Positions 1 to 10,222 of a stretch of DNA of 64,000 nucleotides are shown one piece after another; within the stretch, counting starts at the first letter, position 1; each line of letters opens with the position of its first letter. Under the pieces are notes generated by a model, which ran no database searches, had not been told where the DNA came from, and was given only the letters and a program-made list of their open reading frames with translations. Source of the DNA: Desulfovibrio ferrophilus (GTDB lineage: Bacteria > Desulfobacterota > Desulfovibrionia > Desulfovibrionales > Desulfovibrionaceae); contig NZ_AP017378.1 of NCBI RefSeq assembly GCF_003966735.1, positions 3,368,905 to 3,432,904 of the forward strand. The letters run 5' to 3'. The position numbers and the translations under genes are program-made.

Positions 1-998
1 CCAAGCGGTCACGGATCTCATTCGCTGGAGCGGCCAAGGCTTCTCCCGGGGACAGTCCATGGACAAAAACGCCAGCAATAGTTCTGTAACGAGCCTCGGC
101 GGCATTGAAATTGGCTCGGACCACGTGAGGCAACAAGGAGGCATTGCAATCACCATGAGGGCTGTCCAGCAGTCCTCCCATGGCGTGAGCCATGGCATGG
201 ACCGCTCCGAGAATGGCATTGGAAAAGGCGAATCCGGCGTGCATGGAGGCCAGCATCATTTTGTCACGGGCGGCAATGTCATTGGGCGACGCGATGGCAT
301 CCAGCAGGTGAGCCCGGACCAGACGAATGGCACTCAGGGCGAAGACGTCGGTGGTTTCGGAGTTGACCAGCGAGACATAGGCCTCAAAGGCGTGAGTCAG
401 GGCATCCAGCCCTGTGGCAGCTGTCAGCGTGGGACTCATTGTGGTGGTGCAGATCGGGTCCACCAGGGCCGTGTCCGGCACGGTGGATTTGCTGACAATG
501 GCGATTTTCACTTTGCGGGAGGTATCGTTGATGATGGCGAATTGCGAGACGTCGGCTGAGGAGCCGGCCGTCGTGGGGATACAGATTAGTGGAGGAGCGG
601 GGATTTCAACCTGATCCACCCCTTCGAACTCCAGAATGTCCTGACCGTTGGTCGCCATGATGCCGATACCTTTGGCGCAGTCCATAGGGCTTCCCCCGCC
701 AACGGCCACGATGCCGTCACATCCGTGGGACATGAAGACATCGACACCGCTACGCACCTCCGTGTCTCTGGGATTGGGAGACACCTCGCTGAATACGGTG
801 GTTTCAATACCGTTATCAATCAGACTGTTGACTACCAGTTCGGTCCAGCCCGCCTCCAGAACTCCGGGGTCGGTGACCACGAGGCAGTGTGTCAGCCCGA
901 GATTGTGGGCGTATTGTCCGGACACCGAGGCTGACCCCTGCCCGTAGATGACTTCGGGAGCGATGAATTTTCGTAATTTTGTGATGTCCGCAGGCATG
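1..998 (-). CDS. iron-containing alcohol dehydrogenase, ErcA-like (C-terminus outside window)
   Basis: This is the N-terminal 332 codons of a group III (iron-dependent) alcohol dehydrogenase; the C-terminus lies beyond the window start. The reverse-strand reading begins MPADITKLRKFIAPEVIYG. It carries the NAD(P)-binding GGGSPMDCAKG segment near residue 100, GLDALTHAFEAYVS near residue 200, and the metal-ligand region HAMAHAMGG...SPHGDCN near residue 270. The LRKFIAPE opening and the EFEGVDQV and TTAGSSADVSQFAI stretches resemble the ErcA branch, which has been linked to regulation of ethanol oxidation, more than fermentative AdhE or DhaT. The start at 998 is chosen because GGAG lies five bases upstream. 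Its alcohol substrate cannot be read from the sequence. Family assignment is firm; the ErcA sub-assignment is from memory. Confidence 0.85.
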
Positions 999-1076
999 TC
1001 ATCTCCAATGCTTGGCTGTACGGTAACGACCGAACATGAACCCAGAATATTGATAATATCATTTTAAGAGGCTCAC

Positions 1077-1098
1077 GCCTAGAGGTTGGAGTCTAGGC
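1077..1098. repeat. inverted repeat in the gap between the alcohol dehydrogenase and groES
   Basis: Seven-base perfect arms, GCCTAGA and TCTAGGC, are separated by eight bases. The site lies 79 bp upstream of the minus-strand alcohol dehydrogenase start. It could be an operator for that gene or a weak hairpin, and no T-run follows it. The rest of the 999-1353 gap holds the groESL promoter and CIRCE. Confidence 0.4.
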
Positions 1099-1252
1099 AT
1101 CTTCAATGTTCGTGGAGGGGAGTGCGTGAGCTCGTTCAGGGATTGCTAATGCTTATGTTGGGGCCCATCGAAAAAAAATGAGGGCCGGGTGTTGACATCT
1201 AGAGCAGCGGTTATATCACTTTGCGACGCCGCTCGTTCGGCTCGGATGTGAA

Positions 1253-1281
1253 TTGACATCAGAGCTTCGGGCGGCTACCTC
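1253..1281 (+). promoter_or_regulatory. candidate groESL promoter
   Basis: TTGACA at 1253-1258 is followed after 17 bases by TACCTC at 1276-1281, a reasonable housekeeping -35 and a weak -10. The CIRCE element starts eight bases after the -10, where a HrcA repressor would block initiation. Another TTGACA at 1192 has no well-spaced -10. Confidence 0.45.
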
Positions 1282-1288
1282 GTGAGCG

Positions 1289-1315
1289 CTGGCACTCGCC
1301 AACGCAGAGCGCTAA
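1289..1315. promoter_or_regulatory. CIRCE operator (HrcA site) upstream of groESL
   Basis: The arms CTGGCACTC and GAGCGCTAA are separated by exactly nine bases. The canonical CIRCE is TTAGCACTC-N9-GAGTGCTAA, so three of 18 arm positions differ. Position directly upstream of groES fits the classic role: HrcA binds and represses chaperonin transcription until heat shock titrates GroEL. No hrcA gene lies in this window. Confidence 0.8.
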
Positions 1316-1353
1316 CAACGAGACCCAAAATTACAGCTATCGGAGGATAAGCC

Positions 1354-1644
1354 ATGAAACTGAAACCGTTGAACGATCGTGTGCTGGTTAAGCGCCTGGA
1401 GGGTGAAGAAGTCACCTCCGGCGGTATCATCATTCCTGACACTGCCAAGGAAAAGCCCATGAAGGGTGAGATCGTGGCCGCTGGCCCCGGCAAGACCGAC
1501 GATTCCGGCAAGGCCATCAAGATGACCGTCAAAGCCGGTGATCTGGTGCTCTTCAACAAGTACGCCGGTACCGAGATCAAGATCGAAGGCACCGAGCACC
1601 TCGTCATGCGCGAGGACGACATCCTGGCTATCATCGAAGGTTAA
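1354..1644 (+). CDS. groES: co-chaperonin GroES
   Basis: This 96-residue protein forms the heptameric lid of the GroEL folding chamber in the cytoplasm. [14 protein letters not shown] at the N-terminus and the mobile-loop region [18 protein letters not shown] near residues 17-35 are diagnostic, and the length matches the family. GGAGGAT precedes the ATG. groEL follows after 25 bp, forming the usual operon. A CIRCE operator upstream indicates HrcA-type heat-shock control. Confidence 0.98.
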   Translation: MKLKPLNDRVLVKRLEGEEVTSGGIIIPDTAKEKPMKGEIVAAGPGKTDDSGKAIKMTVKAGDLVLFNKYAGTEIKIEGTEHLVMREDDILAIIEG

Positions 1645-1669
1645 TCTCATTTTTTAAGGAGCATATCCA

Positions 1670-3316
<1,647 letters not shown>

Positions 3317-3346
3317 GCCACTCACGCTTCCAAGCTCGATTATACG

Positions 3347-3376
3347 GGGCCGTTCCGAAAGGGACGGCCCTTTTTT
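3347..3376 (+). terminator. intrinsic terminator after groEL
   Basis: A perfect 10-bp stem (GGGCCGTTCC with GGGACGGCCC allowing one G-T pair) encloses a GAAA tetraloop and is followed by six T residues. Confidence 0.92.
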
Positions 3377-3474
3377 GTTGCCAAACAAGTGGGCCCGCTC
3401 GTTGGAGATGTGTCCTAATCAAAAGGGCTTTCAGCCCCTTTGCCTTCAAGACGCTTAATGCTAGTTTGCGCCCC

Positions 3475-6078
3475 ATGAACGACTTCACGCACGGCGGGCA
3501 TATCCGTCGACTTTCCGAAGCTGCGGGATGCAATCGTGGCGAGCTTGTGGACTTTTCGGCGAACATCAATCCGCTGGGACTGCCGGACTGGTTTCGTGGG
3601 CTTATTGCCAGTGAATTGTCCGGGCTGACGCATTACCCCGATCCATATTGTGGCGAGTTGACTCAGTCCGCGGCTGAACGCTTTGGCGTGGCAGCGGAGG
3701 AAGTCATTGCGGGCAACGGCTCCACCGAGATTCTGTATGCCTTGTGTCCTGCTTTGAATATCCGTCGGGCTATCGTGCCTGTTCCGTCCTATACGGATTA
3801 TCGCCGGGCCTGCGAATTGTCGGGTGTTGACGTCGAGGCCTTTGTGCTGGATGAGGCCGCTGGCTTTGCCGTTGATTTCGATGCTCTTGCCGAGTGGTTG
3901 GAGAGTGGTGGCTCAGAAGATTGCGCCGTTTTTCTGGGGCAGCCCAACAACCCCACGGGCGCATGCTTTGATCCCGACGAGCTGCGGACATTGGCGGAAC
4001 GTTTTTCCGAAACCTGGTTTGTGGTGGACGAGGCCTTTGCCGATTTTGTTCCGGGGCTGGACCGGTTGGCGTCTTCCCGCCCGGCCAATGTGATTGTTCT
4101 GTATTCCCTGACGAAATTCTATGCGGTTCCGGGGTTGCGTCTGGGCCTTGGATTTGCGGCATCTGATGTGGCCAAGACCATCACCGGGCGCATTCCTCCC
4201 TGGTCCGTGAACGGTCTGGCTCAGGCCGTGGGGTGTCGTGCACTGGAAGATTCGGAGTACGCGTTGCGTACGGTGCAGGCTGTGGAGGCTTTGCGCGATG
4301 AATTGCAGGCGTCCTTGTCTGCGTTGCCCGGGCTGACGGTGTTTCCGGGGACGGCTAATTTTCTGCTCTGCCGTATCGACAGAACGGACCTGGATGCCTC
4401 GACGCTGGCAGAGCGACTTCTTGAGCAATGGATAGCTATTCGTGTCTGCCAAAGTTTCGATGGGTTGGATGACAGATTCTTTCGGGTGGCGGTTCGCCCC
4501 GCGCATGAGAATGCACAGCTCATCTGCGCGTTGGAGCAGGTCTTTGCCGTGTCATCGGTTGCAAATGGACCTGTTCTGCATCTGAAGAAGCGCCGGACCC
4601 CGGCCCTCATGGTCCAGGGCTGTTCATCCAATGCGGGCAAGAGTGTGCTGGCTGCGGCCTTGTGCCGGATTCTGTTGCAAGACGGGTATGACGTCGCTCC
4701 ATTCAAGTCACAGAACATGTCGCTCAATTCCTTTGTGACCCGTGATGGTGGCGAGATGGGGCGGGCTCAGGTCACCCAGGCCCAGGCCTGTCGCTTGGAC
4801 CCGGATGTGCGCATGAATCCTGTGCTGCTCAAGCCCAGTTCGGACGTGGGCTCGCAGGTGATCATCATGGGGCAGCCCATCGGCAATATGAAGGTGAAGG
4901 AATATGTGCGCTACAAGCCCGAAGCCTTTGCCCGGGCCAAGCAGGCCTATGATTCCCTGGCGGCTGAGCACGAGGTCATGGTGCTGGAGGGAGCCGGTAG
5001 TCCGGCGGAGGTGAACCTGAAGCGTCACGACATCGTGAATATGGCCATGGCTCGATATGCCAATGCTGGTGTATTGCTGGCTGGGGACATTGATCGGGGC
5101 GGTGTGTTTGCCTCGTTCGTGGGTACCATGGAGCTGCTGTCCGAATGGGAACGCGCCCTGGTGCGCGGTTTTGTGGTCAACAATTTCAGGGGGGATGCCT
5201 CCCTGCTGGACGAGGCTTTGACGATCACCACGGACCGTACGGGAGTGCCCTTTGCCGGGGTGGTGCATCATCTGACTGATTTGGGATTGCCCGAGGAGGA
5301 TTCGGTCTCCTTCAAGAGTGGAGTGCTTGATCGCCTCCCTTCCGCTGAGCGGGTGGTGGATATTGCGGTGGTGGATGTGCCGCATATCTCCAACTTTACA
5401 GATCTGGACGCCCTGTTGGGTGAGCCGGACGTTCATCTGCGCGTGGTGCGTCGGGTTGCTGACCTGGGTTCTCCGCATGCCGTGATTTTACCGGGCAGCA
5501 AGAACGTGGTGGCGGATATGCATTTCTTGCGTGAAACAGGCATGGCCCAGGCTCTGTTGGATCTGGCAACCCAGGGCGAGACCGAAATCGTTGGTATCTG
5601 CGGGGGCTTCCAGATGTTGGGCCGGACGATCAGCGATCCACTGGGCCTTGAATCCGGTGGCGAGTTGGCGGGATTGGGACTATTGCCTCTGGCTACAGAG
5701 CTGGCGCCGGAAAAGACATTGATCCGTGCCAGGGCCACGCATCTGGGTACGGGTGAGGCGCTTCATGGGTATGAGATCCATCATGGCCGTACGATTCCCC
5801 TTGGCGCCACACCGAAGATTTGCGTCATGCGCAGTGATGGCGAGCCCCTTGGCTATGAGGATGCGTCTGGGCTGGTCTGGGGCAGTTATCTGCATGGCCT
5901 GTTCGATGCCGATGTATTTCGTCGCCGCTTTGTGGATCAACTCCGCAAACGCAGTGGGCAGGAGCCTCTGGGGCGGGTTGTGATGGCCTATGACCTGGAA
6001 TCCGCCTTGGATCGTCTGGCCGATGCGGTGCGCTCCAGTCTGGATATGAAATCCGTCTATCGGATGTCAGGGTTGTGA
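3475..6078 (+). CDS. cobQ: fused threonine-phosphate decarboxylase (CobD/CobC) and cobyric acid synthase (CobQ/CbiP)
   Basis: Two cobalamin enzymes are joined in one 867-residue chain. Residues about 1-355 are a PLP aminotransferase-fold L-threonine-phosphate decarboxylase: HGG and FSANINPLG near the N-terminus, and [14 protein letters not shown] holding the PLP lysine. This domain makes the (R)-1-amino-2-propanol phosphate used for the nucleotide-loop linker. Residues about 375-867 are the glutamine-dependent amidotransferase CobQ: P-loop-like [31 protein letters not shown], the class I amidotransferase cysteine in [10 protein letters not shown], and HHGRT. The start is set at the ATG at 3475; a TTG three codons upstream is possible, and neither has a strong ribosome site. 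No cobalamin riboswitch was seen in the short upstream gap. The reading frame is intact throughout. Confidence 0.95.
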   Translation: MNDFTHGGHIRRLSEAAGCNRGELVDFSANINPLGLPDWFRGLIASELSGLTHYPDPYCGELTQSAAERFGVAAEEVIAGNGSTEILYALCPALNIRRAIVPVPSYTDYRRACELSGVDVEAFVLDEAAGFAVDFDALAEWLESGGSEDCAVFLGQPNNPTGACFDPDELRTLAERFSETWFVVDEAFADFVPGLDRLASSRPANVIVLYSLTKFYAVPGLRLGLGFAASDVAKTITGRIPPWSVNGLAQAVGCRALEDSEYALRTVQAVEALRDELQASLSALPGLTVFPGTANFLLCRIDRTDLDASTLAERLLEQWIAIRVCQSFDGLDDRFFRVAVRPAHENAQLICALEQVFAVSSVANGPVLHLKKRRTPALMVQGCSSNAGKSVLAAALCRILLQDGYDVAPFKSQNMSLNSFVTRDGGEMGRAQVTQAQACRLDPDVRMNPVLLKPSSDVGSQVIIMGQPIGNMKVKEYVRYKPEAFARAKQAYDSLAAEHEVMVLEGAGSPAEVNLKRHDIVNMAMARYANAGVLLAGDIDRGGVFASFVGTMELLSEWERALVRGFVVNNFRGDASLLDEALTITTDRTGVPFAGVVHHLTDLGLPEEDSVSFKSGVLDRLPSAERVVDIAVVDVPHISNFTDLDALLGEPDVHLRVVRRVADLGSPHAVILPGSKNVVADMHFLRETGMAQALLDLATQGETEIVGICGGFQMLGRTISDPLGLESGGELAGLGLLPLATELAPEKTLIRARATHLGTGEALHGYEIHHGRTIPLGATPKICVMRSDGEPLGYEDASGLVWGSYLHGLFDADVFRRRFVDQLRKRSGQEPLGRVVMAYDLESALDRLADAVRSSLDMKSVYRMSGL

Positions 6079-6489
6079 TGATTGTTGCTGCGCAATAATT
6101 GCGGTTGCAAGGTGCATTTGAGCGGTGGGGTGGGGCGATAATTGCTCTGCCCCTTTATGTTTTTTGATTTGTATGCGTTTGCAACGTGTTGATACTGTGG
6201 GACTTTGGTGCTGACTCTTGCACATTGACGTTGCATTCGTGAATTACATCACGAAGTGTATGAATGCCGTGACAAGGTCCGATATAACCGAGAAAATTCA
6301 TTAAATTAGGTGTTTGAAACTGTTTTGGGCATACGTAGGGACAAATATTGAGTGATGATGTTTCACGGTAGAATCCCCGGAAGAGTCTGGAAAGCAAGCG
6401 TATTTCGATATTTAATAGAAAAAAGTCGTTGCTTCCCGTATTGCATTCAGCTATGCAGTGCGCATCTATATTGAACCTGGAGGAATACA
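6079..6489. other. 411-bp intergenic leader before the MucR-type gene
   Basis: No convincing gene is present. GGGGC and GCCCC arms near 6131-6152, followed by a T-rich stretch, may terminate the cobalamin gene weakly. The remainder is A+T-rich and probably holds the promoter and a long untranslated leader of the regulator at 6490. No well-spaced -35/-10 pair stood out. Confidence 0.4.
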
Positions 6490-6888
6490 ATGGACGAATA
6501 TTTGAAAGAAGCTCTTGAGATCGTGAAGGCGCAGGCGAGCGTCCGTAATATGACCGAAGAAGAGATCATTTCCATGGTGGAGAAGCTGGCCAAGGGCATC
6601 GGCTCCATCAGCGAGGGTGTTGAAGAGGCCGCTGAGGCTCAGAACCCCGCCGTTGATCCCAAGAAGGCCATTCGTGAGAAGAGCATCATCTGTCTCGAAT
6701 GTGGCAAAAGCTTCAAGGTGCTGACCAAGCGCCACCTGATCACTCACGACCTGACTCCTTTGGAATACAAGGAGAAGTGGGGCTACACCAAGAAAACCTC
6801 TTTGGTCTGCAAAAGTCTCGCTCGTGAGCGCCGCAAGAAGATGGCCGACATGAAGTTGTGGGAACGCCGCGGCAAGAACAAGAAGTAA
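6490..6888 (+). CDS. MucR/Ros-family zinc-finger transcriptional regulator
   Basis: This 132-residue protein belongs to the Ros/MucR family of prokaryotic C2H2-type zinc-finger DNA-binding regulators. The finger is ICLECGKSFKVLTKRHLITH near residues 67-86, followed by the family block LTPLEYKEKWGYTKKTSLV. The N-terminal 60 residues are acidic and helical, as in relatives. The C-terminal tail is very lysine/arginine-rich. TGGAGGAA is well placed before the ATG. The gene stands alone between a long leader and a strong terminator. Target genes cannot be inferred. Confidence 0.93.
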   Translation: MDEYLKEALEIVKAQASVRNMTEEEIISMVEKLAKGIGSISEGVEEAAEAQNPAVDPKKAIREKSIICLECGKSFKVLTKRHLITHDLTPLEYKEKWGYTKKTSLVCKSLARERRKKMADMKLWERRGKNKK

Positions 6889-6915
6889 CACAACTTCGAC
6901 ATGATAATGACACGG

Positions 6916-6945
6916 AAGGCCCGGCTGCAAAGCCGGGCCTTTTTT
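6916..6945 (+). terminator. intrinsic terminator after the MucR-type gene
   Basis: AGGCCCGGCT and AGCCGGGCCT form a perfect 10-bp stem with a four-base loop, followed by a T-run. Confidence 0.92.
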
Positions 6946-6969
6946 GTGGTGAACTGTTAGGATGCCCAC

Positions 6970-7635
6970 ATGAATGTCTTTGATCTTTCTGCATTGGACT
7001 TTACTTGGCCCGATGGTGCTCCCTGTTTGTCCGGCATCGATTTCATCGTAACACGAGGTGAATTCGTGTTGCTCAAGGGGCCCTCCGGGGGCGGTAAATC
7101 GACGTTGCTCCGAGTCTTGGCACGGTTGGAACAGCCAGCTTCAGGAGGCTTGCTGTATCAGGGTAAATCCCTTGATTACCTGCCGCCGGAACACTACCGG
7201 CGCGAGGTCTGTCTGATCCAACAGACCCCTTGCATTGTCTCGGGCAGTGTGCGCGATAATCTGCTGTTGCCGTTTTCCTTTCGTGCCAATCGGGAGTTGA
7301 ATCCCCCCGCTGACGATGCCCTGCGGCAAGGGCTCGATTCCCTGTTGCTGTCGGGTGTGTTACTGGATATGGCAGCCAAAAAGCTCTCGGTGGGGCAGCG
7401 CCAGCGTCTGTGCCTGTTGCGGGCCATGTTGCTTGGGCCCCAGGTCATGTTGCTGGATGAACCGACCAGTGCGTTGGACCCTGAAAGCCGACGGGTGGTG
7501 GAGGATACTGCCGAACGTCTGTGCGCGGAGCTGGGGGTGACGGTGCTTCTGGTGAGCCATAATGAATATGCGCCAAGAACCGTCCCCTTCAGGACCGTAA
7601 ACGTGGCGGCCTGTCGCCTTGAGGAGGAGTTATGA
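6970..7635 (+). CDS. fetA: ABC transporter ATP-binding protein, FetA/YbbL-like iron export
   Basis: This 221-residue ATPase energises the membrane protein encoded immediately downstream. It has Walker A GPSGGGKST near residue 37, a Q-loop, a signature KLSVGQRQR near residue 137, Walker B VMLLDEPTSALD near residue 158 and an H-loop SHNE. The pair matches the FetAB (YbbL-YbbM) system, implicated in iron export and oxidative-stress resistance in Escherichia coli. The stop overlaps the fetB start by four bases (ATGA), indicating translational coupling. The iron role is inferred from family and partner. Confidence 0.88.
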   Translation: MNVFDLSALDFTWPDGAPCLSGIDFIVTRGEFVLLKGPSGGGKSTLLRVLARLEQPASGGLLYQGKSLDYLPPEHYRREVCLIQQTPCIVSGSVRDNLLLPFSFRANRELNPPADDALRQGLDSLLLSGVLLDMAAKKLSVGQRQRLCLLRAMLLGPQVMLLDEPTSALDPESRRVVEDTAERLCAELGVTVLLVSHNEYAPRTVPFRTVNVAACRLEEEL

Positions 7636-8429
7636 CCGGTACCGGACCCATTGCCATCGGGCCGGAACAACTGGCTCTGACCCTTGTCTTCGTGCTCGTG
7701 GCAGGCGGAATTTCTCTGGCCTATAATCTGGGGCTGCACAAGAGCTTGGCTGTGGGTGCGGTGCGTACCTTCGTCCAACTTTTCCTGATGGGCTATGCCC
7801 TGAAATATGTCTTTGCCCTGGAGATGGGGTTGTTGGTAGTGGCTGTGTTTGCCGCCATGGTGGCTGCTGCCGCGCATATCGTGCATGGGCGGGTGCCCGA
7901 GCGGGACGTGGCCTTTGGCCTGCCCGTGTTCGGGGCCATGGTGGCGACCTACATGCTGGTTGCCACCACCGTCACCGGAGTCATTATCGGCGCAGACCCG
8001 TGGTGGGAACCCCGCTATTTCCTACCCATCGGCGGCATGGTGGCCGGCAACTCCATGAATGCTCTGTCCATCTCCCTGGAACGGCTGTTCTCATCCCTTC
8101 GTGCCCGACGCGAGGAGATTGAAATGAAGCTTTCCCTCGGGGCGGATTACCGCGAGGCCAGTAATGACATCATGCGTGAGGCCATCCGTGCGGGCATGAT
8201 TCCTTCCATCAATTCACTGATGGGGGTGGGTTTGGTGTCCATTCCGGGCATGATGACCGGTCAGATCATTGCCGGAGCCGATCCGGCCATGGCCTGTCGC
8301 TATCAGATCGTGGTGATGCTGATGATAGCCGCAGCCACGGCCCTGTCTTCATTCATCGTGGTGACCATTGTACGGCGTATGTGCTTTGGGGCGGACTATC
8401 ACCTGTTGTTGCGTAAAGACGGGGATTAA
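7632..8429 (+). CDS. fetB: ABC transporter permease, FetB/YbbM-like (UPF0014)
   Basis: This 265-residue inner-membrane protein has about seven hydrophobic segments and belongs to the UPF0014 family. Family landmarks are AVGAVRTFVQLFLMGYALK near residue 37, PIGGMVAGNSMNA near residue 134 and INSLMGVGLVSIPGMMTGQIIAGADP near residue 195. It is translationally coupled to the upstream ATPase. By analogy with E. coli FetAB it would export iron. A strong terminator follows. Confidence 0.9.
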   Translation: MTGTGPIAIGPEQLALTLVFVLVAGGISLAYNLGLHKSLAVGAVRTFVQLFLMGYALKYVFALEMGLLVVAVFAAMVAAAAHIVHGRVPERDVAFGLPVFGAMVATYMLVATTVTGVIIGADPWWEPRYFLPIGGMVAGNSMNALSISLERLFSSLRARREEIEMKLSLGADYREASNDIMREAIRAGMIPSINSLMGVGLVSIPGMMTGQIIAGADPAMACRYQIVVMLMIAAATALSSFIVVTIVRRMCFGADYHLLLRKDGD

Positions 8430-8470
8430 ATCTGGCGTTCAGGCTAGAGATATTTTCCAGCATGCAGTGA

Positions 8471-8497
8471 GGGGCCCGAATCGGGCCCCTTGTTTTT
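8471..8497 (+). terminator. intrinsic terminator after fetB
   Basis: GGGGCCCGA and TCGGGCCCC form a nine-base stem with a one-base centre as written, which opens to a short loop in RNA. TTGTTTTTT follows. Confidence 0.85.
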
Positions 8498-8555
8498 TGC
8501 TTGCAGTCATCCCGGCGAAGCCGTGACAGGTATGAGCCGAGTACCGGATTGCTGG

Positions 8556-9401
8556 TTATTTCCTGCCTGAGATCAGTTGCAGCATGTCCTGCCCTCCGGG
8601 CCAATCCTGATGGAAGATGGTGTCGTTGAAGCCAGCTGTCTTCAACAGCTGATGGTATTCCTCGTCAGTCCAGGCCTGCACGGTATTGCGGTAGCTCTGC
8701 AGTGTGCCCGTTTCTGGAATTGCCACGTGGAAACATTGCAGGGCAACGTTTTGTTCTGGGTACCAGTGGCTACTGGTCAGGCAGAGGTGTGGATTGTCGG
8801 AGAAGAGACCACTCTGCGCCGTATACCAGCCATTGCCCTGAGCGATGCCTTGGACTGCGGCATGAGTATGGGCCTCAAGCACGATTCGTCCACCCGGAGC
8901 CAGTGCCTTGTATGCCTTGGTCAGCAGTTTGGCACAGTCTTCAGGTGGGAAGATATTCAACTCGCCGTAAAGCAGCGTCACCAGATCGTACGGTTCTTCG
9001 AACTCTTCATGAAGTACATTGCCGAGTGCGAAGGTACACTGGTTGGGTTTTTCATAATGGAGCTTGGCGTGATCGATGGAAGCCGGTCCGAAATCCATAC
9101 CCCGATAGGTGTGCCCCTGGTTTGTAAAGTGAGGGGCATACAGTCCAGGGCCGCACCCCAGATCCAGAATGCTGGAAGGGGTGTCACCAAGAATTTCATG
9201 ATGAAGCCAACGAGCCTGGGCCTGTATTGTTTCGCTTCGCCTGCTGGCCAAATCATGGTCCTGAGTCAGGTGCTCGTAAAGCATGCGGTGACTGAACTCC
9301 GGATCATTCCAGGGAATTTTGTACGCTCCGGACCACAGGGCATTGGGGATGGGGATGGAGTCGAGGGTCTTGATAATGTCGTGATGGAGTAGCATAGCCA
9401 T
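8556..9401 (-). CDS. class I SAM-dependent methyltransferase
   Basis: This 281-residue protein has a Rossmann methyltransferase core: SILDLGCGPGLYAPHF (motif I, SAM-binding) near residue 78, an acidic motif II at YRGMDFGPASI, and a post-motif GGRIVLEAHTH near residue 172. The N-terminal 60 residues are probably a substrate or cap region. The substrate is unknown. GAGG is only two bases from the first ATG but eight from an in-frame ATG two codons later (9395), so the true start may be 9395. It is a single gene, convergent with fetAB. Confidence 0.85.
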   Translation of the reverse strand: MAMLLHHDIIKTLDSIPIPNALWSGAYKIPWNDPEFSHRMLYEHLTQDHDLASRRSETIQAQARWLHHEILGDTPSSILDLGCGPGLYAPHFTNQGHTYRGMDFGPASIDHAKLHYEKPNQCTFALGNVLHEEFEEPYDLVTLLYGELNIFPPEDCAKLLTKAYKALAPGGRIVLEAHTHAAVQGIAQGNGWYTAQSGLFSDNPHLCLTSSHWYPEQNVALQCFHVAIPETGTLQSYRNTVQAWTDEEYHQLLKTAGFNDTIFHQDWPGGQDMLQLISGRK

Positions 9402-9448
9402 ATCCTCATGAGACCGGGCAGTACCCGGGCTGAGTGCATACGTATTAA

Positions 9449-9475
9449 CGGAGCCGACGCTTGGGCGTCGCTCCG
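9449..9475. repeat. hairpin upstream of the methyltransferase
   Basis: CGGAG...GACGC and GCGTC...CTCCG arms form an 11-bp stem with a single-base bulge and a TTGG loop. No T-run follows on either strand, so it is more likely a leader structure than a terminator. The remaining bases between 9402 and 9644 hold no gene I can support. Confidence 0.4.
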
Positions 9476-9640
9476 ACTCTGTCGGGGGGTATGATGAACC
9501 GGCACCTGCGGGGCAGGACGGTTCGAGGAGTGGCTAGTACATAACGCGGGTTGGATACATCTCCTGTGTGGAGTTGTAAAGAGTGTACGTTACGAAATAT
9601 TCAGTCTTCAGATAGTGTGGCCGTCAAGGATGAAGATATG

Positions 9641-9673
9641 AAATCGCCCCCGCGTGCGGAGCATGCGGGGGCG
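9641..9673 (-). terminator. intrinsic terminator after purE
   Basis: Thirteen-base arms at 9645-9657 and 9661-9673 pair with one G-T mismatch around a three-base loop. On the minus strand the hairpin is followed by ATTTCAT, a short U tract. Confidence 0.7.
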
Positions 9674-9730
9674 AAAATGAACTTGCAGCAAGCAGCTTCC
9701 GTCCGGGCGGGTACTGCTGTTGATAGTCGC

Positions 9731-10219
9731 TTATTTGTTCAGGCTGGCGGCAGCCTTTTCCACGGAGGTCTTGAAGTCTTCACGTACGGCCAGCAGTTTG
9801 GCTTCGATGTCCTTGTCGGACAGCGCCAGGATCTGGGCGGCCAGCCAAGCGGCGTTGCGTGCCCCGGCCTTGTCCAGAGCGACTGTGCCTACCGGGAATC
9901 CCGGAGGCATCATCACTGTTGCCAGCAGGGCGTCCATGCCACCCAGTTCCGAGGCGGTGATGGGGATGCCGATGACCGGACGGATGGTCTTGGCGGCCAC
10001 GGCTCCGGCCAGATGCGCGGCCATGCCTGCGGCACAGATGTAGACCTGGCAATTTTTCTCTTCCAACTCGGCGACGAGTTTGGCTGTGCGTTCGGGGGTG
10101 CGATGCGCACTGGTCACGGTAAAGGTGTAGTCGATGCCCAGTTTGTCCAGAATGTCTGCGCAGGGGCGGACTTTCTCCTCGTCGGAGATGCTGCCCATGA
10201 AAATGGCTACACGGCTCAT
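9731..10219 (-). CDS. purE: N5-carboxyaminoimidazole ribonucleotide mutase PurE
   Basis: This 162-residue protein catalyses the carboxyl shift making 4-carboxy-AIR in de novo purine synthesis. Diagnostic motifs are GSISDEE near residue 9, TSAHRTPE near residue 36, [16 protein letters not shown] near residue 60 and [15 protein letters not shown] near residue 86. Length is typical of stand-alone class I or II PurE. Class cannot be decided here because no purK is visible. It follows purD after three bases, so the two are cotranscribed. Confidence 0.96.
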   Translation of the reverse strand: MSRVAIFMGSISDEEKVRPCADILDKLGIDYTFTVTSAHRTPERTAKLVAELEEKNCQVYICAAGMAAHLAGAVAAKTIRPVIGIPITASELGGMDALLATVMMPPGFPVGTVALDKAGARNAAWLAAQILALSDKDIEAKLLAVREDFKTSVEKAAASLNK

Positions 10220-10222
10220 GAC

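Noticed and set aside
3377-3474. Cobalamin riboswitch before the cobalamin fusion gene
   Set aside because: The gap is under 100 bp and lacks a B12-box-like core.
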